From: Candidatus Aminicenantota bacterium
GTDB lineage: Bacteria; Acidobacteriota; Aminicenantia; Aminicenantales; UBA8522
Assembly: GCA_017886205.1 (NCBI GenBank)
Contig: JAFNEO010000008.1
Location: forward strand, 1-64,000
Direction: 5' to 3'
Length of the DNA: 64,000 bases
Below, one piece after another: positions 28,294-35,828 of this stretch. The notes beneath the pieces were generated by a model that saw only the letters and a program-made list of their open reading frames with translations, was not told where the DNA came from and made no database searches. Both the position numbers and the translations under genes were made by a program. Within the stretch, counting starts at the first letter, position 1. Every line of letters begins with the position of its first letter.

Positions 28294-29826
28294 CTAATTT
28301 ATACGCTCTGTTGGGCTCAGTTTAGTCCTAATTAATTTCATCGTAAAACCCATCACCGTATCCACTCCCTTTTTTGCATCTTCCTCCGACTGAACCACTT
28401 CATAGTCAGGAATAATCCCTCTCGCTGTGCTGGGGTCACCATTCGGCCGTATGCATAAAGTCGTGGAGCCCCCGGCCAAGACATTAATGTGCGGAAGAAA
28501 AAACCAGCATTGCTGACCATCATTTGACATGCTTTGTCCAGTTTCAGTCCCTATTATTTTCCCGATTCGATAGTCTTTTATCAGTCCGACAAAACAGTTT
28601 CCAGCCGAATAAACGTTATGGTTTGATAGAACATAGACATTTCCTTTATATCTTATCGAGTCGGGTTTAGGATCCAGTGCCTTATTTTCACATTCATAAT
28701 ATGTTCCATATGCGTGCTCTTCCTGACAATCCCCCAGACAATTCGCTGCCTTCCTCATTTTAGGATTTTTTCTATCCTCGGGATAAAGAAACAGGTAAGA
28801 GAAGTCTTCCAGAATCTTGCTTTTTTTATAGTAAAACTTTGAATAAGCCTTGAAAGGCAGAGGGTACAAGTATTTTATTATTTCGATGCCATAATCATCC
28901 CCACCGCCGGGATTATCTCTTACGTCAATGATCAAGTTCTTTATAGATTTGTTTCTTAATTGAAGGAAAACAGATTCAAGAAAAGCGTAATATTTTGCCT
29001 CATCTTTTATTACGAAGTCCCTGAAATTCAATAAACTCGTCCTTGGATCAATTTGATTATATTCATATTGTTCCTTTCCCTTTTTCACTTCTTGATTCTG
29101 ACTCTTTTATTTCAGGTCCATTAACTCAATAGAAGTTAACCCATCGAGGGTATATACAGCATCTTTCATTTTTATTTTAAAAGGTCCCTTGAAATCATTA
29201 ATCCACCATAGTTCAATCGGGAAACTGTCTTGAATATCCATCAGTTTTGAATATTTCGTTGCACCTTCGGCATATCTGTACAAATTATCAATAATGGTTT
29301 TCGATGTTGCGTCATTAATAGCAATTATCTCGTCCCCGACCGGGATTCTCGTTTGTGAGTAGTTTTTTGCAATCCAGAGCCGGTTATCCTCAATCTTGAC
29401 ATCAAGAGGAAGATATTTTCCGTTGATTTTGTCATACAACGCTTTTTCCTCGAAAATCTTCCAAGGGATAAAAACGAGTGTGTGGCTAAGCCGCAAATCG
29501 TTGACTACAGGCACAAATCGCAACATAACCTCGCGTCTGGTTAGGGGGCGGTTGATTCCGTCTTTTAATGTTTTAATCTCTTTATAAAATGCGTCCTTTG
29601 ATAGATTGATATATGGGTTTACTCCAATTTCTTCAATTGTTCTAACAAACAAATCGATGTCCGCACGCAATAATTCCGCGGGAATTTTCAAATCAACCTT
29701 GTTTTCGTCGTACCGTTGATATATTTCTAAAAGTACATCATTATAATTTCTGAACCGAACATCCTGTGCTCCTGCCATCTGAACGCAGAACATCAAGATT
29801 ATGAACAGATTGATCTTTCGTTTCAT
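28294..29826 (-). pseudogene. S41-type peptidase gene interrupted by a single in-frame TAA (two ORFs in the same frame)
   Basis: 29826-29107 ends ..IELMDLK-TAA and the frame continues KSQNQEVKKGKEQYEYNQID.. into 28294-29088, which holds NLIIDVRDNPGGGDDYG and SAGNCFVGLIKDYRIGKIIGTETGQ. Confidence 0.85.
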
Positions 29827-30050
29827 AAGGTAATCCCTTTCTCATTGAAGATCTCAAGCTCGGTTCTCTAATCTTACTACGATCAAATTAAAAGAAGGGT
29901 TTATTTCTCAGTCGAAATGGACCAGACAGACCTGTTTGGCCGATACTCTCCAGGCATGGCGAAGGAAAGTCGGGCCAAAACGCCTCCTGTAAAAATAGGA
30001 CCGCCATCCCAATCATTAAGCGGTCGTCTGGTGACACCCCCCGCTTAAAT

Positions 30051-30274
30051 CGGTCTAGGAAGAAGCTGGTGGGGCTGAAGGACTAGGCAACAGACTGAAG
30101 GGATTGAATCTGATCAGCGATGCTGTTATGCCTGAGAAAAGTACGAAGTTCGTATATTAGCCCACCCTGCCCTTTTTTCCTTTTTTTATTCAGCCAGTTC
30201 GCTTATGTCATGCTTTTAGCCTGACTCATCTAGACTGAGCCGTTTTTAGCGTTTTTGTCCACACCGTGTCCACA
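30051..30274 (+). repeat. Cassette-like intergenic repeat, copy 3 plus conserved about 100-nt downstream extension
   Basis: GACTGAAGGGATTGAATCTGATCAGCGATGCTGTTATGCCTGAGAAAAGTACGAAGTTCGTATATTAGCCCACCCTGCC; extension shares GAGCCGTTTTTAGCGTTTTTGTCCACACCGTGTCCAC with copy 4. Confidence 0.88.
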
Positions 30275-30354
30275 GGGGAAGAGGTCTATTTTAAGTTGAC
30301 TATCCTCCCCATTCATTGCTAATCTCTAGCCATACCCGATAAAAGGGAAGATAA

Positions 30355-32862
30355 GTGGCCGTCAAGTGCCCGAAATGTCATTCTGAGAATGCTGAGACCA
30401 AGCAGTTCTGTGCCGATTGTGGGACAAAACTAATCTCCCTTAAGGGAAGTGAAGTCACAGCAACTTTGGAGACACCAAGGGAAGAACTTCCCCGTGGAAC
30501 CATATTTGCCAACCGATACGAGATCATCGAAGAGTTGGGAAAAGGGGGGATGGGCAGAGTTTACAGGGCTTTTGATAAGCAACTCGAGGAAGAGGTCGCC
30601 ATTAAGTTCCTCAAGCCGGAGATCGCCTCTGATAAAAAAAACCTTGACCGTTTCAAGAATGAGATCAAGCTTGCCAGGAAGATCATCCACAGAAACGTCT
30701 GCCGGATGCATGACCTTCATGAAGAAAAGGATTCGTTCTTTATCACGATGGAGTATGTGGCTGGGGAAGACTTGAAGAGTCAGCTGCGGAGGATGGGCCA
30801 GGTTCCAGTTGGAAAGGCTGTTTTTATCGCTCAACAGATCGCAGAGGGGCTGGCCGAGGCTCACAAGTTGGGAATCATCCACAGGGATCTCAAGCCCCAC
30901 AACGTGATGATCGACAAAGAGGGGAATGCTCGGATCATGGACTTCGGAATTTCCCGTTCTCTAGGTAGCCGGGAGCTCACCGGAGAGGGAGTGATCATTG
31001 GGACTCCTGACTATATGAGTCCTGAGCAGGCTGAAGGCAAGGAAGCGGATGCCCGTTCAGATATCTATTCCCTGGGCGTGATTCTTTATGAAATGGTAAC
31101 AGGGAGAGTGCCTTTTGAAGGCGAGGCTGCTCTCTCGATAGCCATGAAGCACAAGACGGAAGTACCTCGAGATCCAAAACTGGTTAATGCCCAAGTCCCC
31201 GAAGACTTGAGCCGAGTGGTTCTGAAATGCCTGGAGAAGGATAAGGAAAAAAGATATCAAAGTGCGGACGAGCTTTATTTGGAGCTCGGAAAAATTGAGA
31301 AGGGTATCCCCGCCACAGAACGGGTTCTGACCGGAAGAAAGCCTTTCACCTCAAAAGAGATCACGGTCAAATTCAGCCTGAAGAAGCTTCTCGTCCCCAG
31401 TCTTGTTACAGTAGCTCTTATCGTTATAGCCATGATTATCCTTTGGCGGGTTATTCCCCAAAAAGCAGCCACTTCAGCCAGATCAGCCAAGCATTCCATC
31501 GCCGTACTGCCTTTTGAGGATTTAAGCCAAGCCAAAAGCTACGAATCTCTATGCGATGGAATTTCGGAAACGCTCATCAACGCCCTGACCAATATCGAAG
31601 GCCTTTGGGTTCCGGCCAGAACCTCGGCCTTTTTCTTCAAGGGGAAAACCCAGGACGTCCGTGAGATCGGCCAGAAGCTCGGTGTCGAAAATGTGCTTGA
31701 TGGGAGCGTTCAGGCGGCCGGGGACAATCTCCGGGTTACAGCCCGAATCAGCAATACCCAGGACGGCCGCCAAGTCTGGTCGGAGATATACAATCGAAAA
31801 ATGGCCGACATATTTGCCATTCAGGACGACATTGCCAAAGCCATAGTCACGGTGTTGAAGATTAAGCTACTGGGTGACAAGGGCGGGCCTCTCGTCAAGA
31901 ATTATACCGAGAATCTTCAAGCTTATAACCTGTATCTGCAGGGTCGCTATTTCTGGAAAAAAAGGACAGCAGAAGACATAAAGAAGGCTATGGATTACTT
32001 CAATCAGGCTGTTGCATTGGACCCCAAGTATACCTTGGCCTATGTGGGGCTAGCAGATTGCTATCTCCTTCTTGCCCAATATGGAAGGTCTCCAATAAAG
32101 GATGTTTTGCCAAAAGCCAGGACAGCTGTTTTAAAGGCGTTGGAAATTGATGAGACACTCGCTGAAGCTCATACCTCGCTGGCTATGATTATGAAAACAG
32201 ATTGGGATTGGGAAAATGCGGAAAAAGAGTTCAAGCGAGCTATTGAGCTCAACCCCAATTATACAACTGCTCATCAGTGGTATAACATTCTCCTTAAAAA
32301 TATGGGTCGATTGGATGAAGCCACGATCGAAATCAAACAGGCTTTGGAACTTGATCCCCTCTCACTTATTATAAATGTGAATTTGGGAGTCCTGTCATAT
32401 CTAAAGCGAGAATATGACAAAGCCATACAACAGCATCTCAAGACGCTTGAACTCGACCAGAATTTTGCCCAAGGGCGACTTAGGCTTGGGGAGTGTTATC
32501 GGCAAAGAGGGATGTTGAAGGAGGCGATCACTGAGTTTCAAAAGGCCAGAACGCTTTTTGGAAATAGCCCTTATGGATTAGGAGAGCTTGGAAATGTCTA
32601 TGCGTTAGCAGGAAAAACAGATGAGGCAATAGACGTGCTCACAAATCTCGAAGAGCTATTAAAGCAAGGATATTCTGTTAACTATGACATTGCATATATT
32701 CACTTCGGCCTAGGCGATAGGGATAAGGCATTTGAATATTTGGAAAGGGCTTATGAGGAAAAAGAAAACGGGATGGAATCGCTTAAAGTCGATCCAAGTT
32801 TAGATAACCTTCGCTCTGACCCTCGTTACAAGTCTCTTATCAAAAGAATGAATCTGGAATGA
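30355..32862 (+). CDS. Serine/threonine protein kinase with N-terminal zinc ribbon, TM segment and C-terminal TPR repeats
   Basis: CPKCHSENAETKQFCADCGTKL; GKGGMGRVYRAFD; IIHRDLKPHNVMID; DFGISRS; GTPDYMSPEQ; TPR region. Confidence 0.93.
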   Translation: MAVKCPKCHSENAETKQFCADCGTKLISLKGSEVTATLETPREELPRGTIFANRYEIIEELGKGGMGRVYRAFDKQLEEEVAIKFLKPEIASDKKNLDRFKNEIKLARKIIHRNVCRMHDLHEEKDSFFITMEYVAGEDLKSQLRRMGQVPVGKAVFIAQQIAEGLAEAHKLGIIHRDLKPHNVMIDKEGNARIMDFGISRSLGSRELTGEGVIIGTPDYMSPEQAEGKEADARSDIYSLGVILYEMVTGRVPFEGEAALSIAMKHKTEVPRDPKLVNAQVPEDLSRVVLKCLEKDKEKRYQSADELYLELGKIEKGIPATERVLTGRKPFTSKEITVKFSLKKLLVPSLVTVALIVIAMIILWRVIPQKAATSARSAKHSIAVLPFEDLSQAKSYESLCDGISETLINALTNIEGLWVPARTSAFFFKGKTQDVREIGQKLGVENVLDGSVQAAGDNLRVTARISNTQDGRQVWSEIYNRKMADIFAIQDDIAKAIVTVLKIKLLGDKGGPLVKNYTENLQAYNLYLQGRYFWKKRTAEDIKKAMDYFNQAVALDPKYTLAYVGLADCYLLLAQYGRSPIKDVLPKARTAVLKALEIDETLAEAHTSLAMIMKTDWDWENAEKEFKRAIELNPNYTTAHQWYNILLKNMGRLDEATIEIKQALELDPLSLIINVNLGVLSYLKREYDKAIQQHLKTLELDQNFAQGRLRLGECYRQRGMLKEAITEFQKARTLFGNSPYGLGELGNVYALAGKTDEAIDVLTNLEELLKQGYSVNYDIAYIHFGLGDRDKAFEYLERAYEEKENGMESLKVDPSLDNLRSDPRYKSLIKRMNLE

Positions 32863-32905
32863 TTCCAATAACAACCATGGGAGCTGTTAATTGTACCTCG
32901 CGTCT

Positions 32906-33166
32906 GAAAAAGCGCCAACCCCGGCCTGCCCGAAGTTGAGGATGCCAGGAAGAGGCTGGCTGGGCTGAAGGGTTAAGCAACAGACTTAAGACATTGAATC
33001 TGATAAGCGATACTGTGATGCCTGAGAAAAGTTCGAAAATTGGACATTAGCCCACCCTGCCTTATTTTTTCCTTTGTTAGCCAGTCACTTCCCTTATATC
33101 ATGCTTCTGCCCTGGGCAATTTAGGCTGAGCCGTTATTAGCGTTTTTGTTCACACCTTGTCCACAC
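32906..33166 (+). repeat. Cassette-like intergenic repeat, copy 4 (TPR tail ..KSANPGLPEVEDARKRLAGLKG-stop) plus downstream extension
   Basis: GACATTGAATCTGATAAGCGATACTGTGATGCCTGAGAAAAGTTCGAAAATTGGACATTAGCCCACCCTGCC; extension as in copy 3. Confidence 0.9.
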
Positions 33167-33242
33167 GGGTCTGAGTCCTCGTTCTCGTTGAATCGTGCTT
33201 GCCCAAGTGTTATAAGGGAAAGCGGCTTAGCTTGAGGGAAAT

Positions 33243-34205
33243 ATGAATCAAGAGGTAAACATGAACAATAATCTAAAAATCTTAATTCTGAGCTTGTTCA
33301 TGGTATTTCTCCTTGTGGGATGTGCCAAAAAAGGAGCTAAAACATCCAAAGGAACCTCTCAACAGGAAGGAACTTCAGGGGTTGTATCCGTGGAGGGTGC
33401 TGAACTTCACTATGTCATAGAAGGAAAAGGAATTCCATGGATTGGTCTCGGTCATTCAGAGAGCCAACGCCGAATATTGTCTCAGGAGTTGAGAAATCAT
33501 TTCAAGTTTGTTTTTATGGACCTAAGGCATGATACTCGGTCCAATTCTTCATTAGAGATATCCAGAATAACGCTGGATACATATCTTGATGACATTGATA
33601 AAGTCCGTAGAACTCTGGGCCTTGATGTGGCTGCTGTATTTGGACATTCCCATCACGCATTTATGGCAATCGAATATGCACGAAAGTATCCTACAAAAAT
33701 ATCTCATCTCATTATAACAGGCTGCAAACCAAGAACTGCATGGGGTGCAGGTGATGAATTTTGGGAAACAGATGCATCAGATGAAAGAAAGATGGTCTTT
33801 AACCAGAACTGGGAAAAAATTCCAAGAGATGAACTGAATCAGATGTCTCCAAAAGAAAGGCAAGTGACTACATATGTGGCCATGACACCAAAACTATTGT
33901 ATGATCCGAGAGGTGATTTATCATATATTGTCAATGCCTATGATAATAACAGGGATGTATTTCTTCATTTACAAAATTCCATTCTAAAGGATTATGACAT
34001 TATTGAAGGGCCTACAATTTCAACACCGGTATTCCTAGCACTTGGCCGATACGATTATGTATCTCCTTACATACTCTGGGATGATAGAAAAGACGTATTG
34101 CCGAACCTCTCCTACAATCTCTTCGAGAAAAGCGGTCATTTTCCAATGGTTGAGGAACAGGAGTTGTTCGATAAGAAGCTGATTGAATGGATTAAGAGTC
34201 ATTAG
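33243..34205 (+). CDS. Alpha/beta hydrolase lipoprotein
   Basis: Lipobox-like LVGCAKKG; VFGHSHHAFMAIEYARKYP nucleophile-elbow region; SGHFPMVEEQELF. Confidence 0.8.
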   Translation: MNQEVNMNNNLKILILSLFMVFLLVGCAKKGAKTSKGTSQQEGTSGVVSVEGAELHYVIEGKGIPWIGLGHSESQRRILSQELRNHFKFVFMDLRHDTRSNSSLEISRITLDTYLDDIDKVRRTLGLDVAAVFGHSHHAFMAIEYARKYPTKISHLIITGCKPRTAWGAGDEFWETDASDERKMVFNQNWEKIPRDELNQMSPKERQVTTYVAMTPKLLYDPRGDLSYIVNAYDNNRDVFLHLQNSILKDYDIIEGPTISTPVFLALGRYDYVSPYILWDDRKDVLPNLSYNLFEKSGHFPMVEEQELFDKKLIEWIKSH

Positions 34206-34224
34206 TCAAAGAATCTACTTAGGA

Positions 34225-34319
34225 GTGGAAGGGCTAACCAAAAGTCTGAAGACATTGAATCTGGTAGGCAATGCTTGTCGACCTGAGGAAAGTTCGAAAA
34301 TTGGACGTTAGCCCACCCC
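34225..34319 (+). repeat. Cassette-like intergenic repeat, copy 5 with complementary 8-bp ends
   Basis: GGGCTAAC (34231-34238) ... GTTAGCCC (34307-34314); interior shares GTCTGAAGACATTGAATCTG and GAAAGTTCGAAAATTGGACGTTAGCCCACC with other copies. Confidence 0.88.
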
Positions 34320-34355
34320 ATCTATCACCCTATTAATCGGCAATGCCTAATGGCA

Positions 34356-34616
34356 CTACCGCCGATAGACCTCTCTCCGATGTCCGATCTTGAATACCTC
34401 CACGGTTCTGCCGTCATCATCGATAGAATAAACAATCCTGTAGTTCCCCTGCCTGATCCGGTACCGTTCCTGCGCCGAGAGCTTCTCGCAGCCGAAAGGC
34501 CTAGGGTTTTCCTCGAGCGACCGGATGCGCTCGATGATCCTTAGCAATTCCTTTTTGGGGATCCGGCTCAGTTCGTCGGCCGCCGTCTTCTTGACAAGGA
34601 CGCTATATCTTGCCAC
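34356..34616 (-). CDS. RelE/ParE family toxin
   Basis: YSVLVKKTAADELSRIPKKELLRIIERIRSLEENPRPFGCEKLSAQERYRIRQGNYRIVYSID. Confidence 0.9.
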   Translation of the reverse strand: MARYSVLVKKTAADELSRIPKKELLRIIERIRSLEENPRPFGCEKLSAQERYRIRQGNYRIVYSIDDDGRTVEVFKIGHRREVYRR

Positions 34617-34836
34617 TGCGTTTGAGGGATTTCAGGACGTCCTCAAAAGCCATAAGCGGTTCAGAAGCTCTCTTTTCAAAAGCCTCGAGGTCTGCGGCAT
34701 CCTCGAGAAGCGCGTGTTTTACCGCGGAGTTAATAAGGTCGGAAACGGAATATTCCGTTTCGGCCGATTTGACGCGGAGCGCTCGATGGTAGTCTGGCTT
34801 AAGATAAACGGTCACTCGCTTGTTTGGCCTGTTCAT
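34603..34836 (-). CDS. Ribbon-helix-helix antitoxin
   Basis: KRVTVYLKPDYHRALRVKSAETEYSVSDLINSAVKHAL; overlaps toxin start. Confidence 0.85.
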   Translation of the reverse strand: MNRPNKRVTVYLKPDYHRALRVKSAETEYSVSDLINSAVKHALLEDAADLEAFEKRASEPLMAFEDVLKSLKRSGKI

Positions 34837-34854
34837 GATCGACCTCGCGATCGC

Positions 34855-34883
34855 ATTATAGCGCTATAGCGTCATAGCGTCAA
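34855..34883 (-). promoter_or_regulatory. Sigma70-like promoter of the TA operon overlapped by three 8-bp direct repeats
   Basis: Minus strand TTGACG - 17 nt - TATAAT; plus strand ATAGCGCT-ATAGCGTC-ATAGCGTC at 34858-34881. Confidence 0.75.
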
Positions 34884-34978
34884 GATGCTTTAGATAGAAT
34901 CGTCGAGAACAGAGGCATGCTTGAACATAGCCCTAGAAATCGGTTTATCCCGACTGGATCAGGCGCCGCTGCCAGGGA

Positions 34979-35281
34979 TCAATAAAACAGCAGGGATTCC
35001 TCGAGGGTGCCTTCGTCATCGCGGAAGATCATCTTGGCGCCTTCCTTGGTCCCCATCTTGTCTTCCTGGTAGATGACCGTGAGGTGGAGGTCTTTTTCTT
35101 TCTCGAAATATTCCCTGGCCTTGGCCGTCGCTTCCTCGAGCGTGCTGTAGCCCTTATCGTCCTGGAGGATGAGGGTGGTTTCGTCTTCCCAGCCGCCCTT
35201 GGATTTATGACCCTCGATACAGAACTTGCCCTTCATCTTGACCTTCCTCAGTGAAAAATCGCAGCTGAAACAACTGTCCAT
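34979..35281 (-). CDS. Hypothetical protein
   Basis: 100-aa ORF, coherent sequence; no recognised domain. Confidence 0.55.
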   Translation of the reverse strand: MDSCFSCDFSLRKVKMKGKFCIEGHKSKGGWEDETTLILQDDKGYSTLEEATAKAREYFEKEKDLHLTVIYQEDKMGTKEGAKMIFRDDEGTLEESLLFY

Positions 35282-35410
35282 CTTTTTTTCCGTGAGTCTC
35301 CCCTATTTTAAGAAAAACGGCTCCAAAAGTAAAAGGCTTTTTTGCTGAGATTCTTTCCGCCTCTGCTTCGTCTTATAGCTTTGAAAATTCATTCCTTATG
35401 AGGAGGAAAC

Positions 35411-35692
35411 ATGAACAAGAAGATTTCGCCGGAAGAGTTCGTCCGCCTGGCTATCCAGAAATTGCGGAGCGACCCCTACAAGGGAATCCATTCCGTCTAC
35501 AGTGGGTTCAACGAGGCCTTTAAGAAATATTTCGTCGGCCAGGACCCGGTCGAGTTCACTAACAGCCTGTCCGAGGACGGGAAGATCGTGATCCGGCCCA
35601 TGAAGGGCGGAGTGGTCCTGTACTTGCCCGAGGAAGCCCCCCAGGTCAAATCCCGTGGCGATGAAGCCCTCAAAAAGATGGGGCTGATCTAG
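35411..35692 (+). CDS. Hypothetical protein
   Basis: 93-aa ORF with AGGAGG RBS just upstream; no recognised domain. Confidence 0.6.
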   Translation: MNKKISPEEFVRLAIQKLRSDPYKGIHSVYSGFNEAFKKYFVGQDPVEFTNSLSEDGKIVIRPMKGGVVLYLPEEAPQVKSRGDEALKKMGLI

Positions 35693-35828
35693 CGCCGCTC
35701 ACCCTCTCCCCGACCCTCTCCCGATGCCCAGCAGGGCGTCTCTAACGCTATCTCGTATCTCTGCATATTGTCATTTCATATTTCGAGAGACTGGGATATA
35801 TTTTAGAGACATTGCGCGGGAGGAGAAC

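Noticed and set aside
27046-34319. CRISPR array interpretation of the five repeats
   Set aside because: Repeats are about 90-160 nt, imperfect and separated by whole genes; no cas genes in the window.
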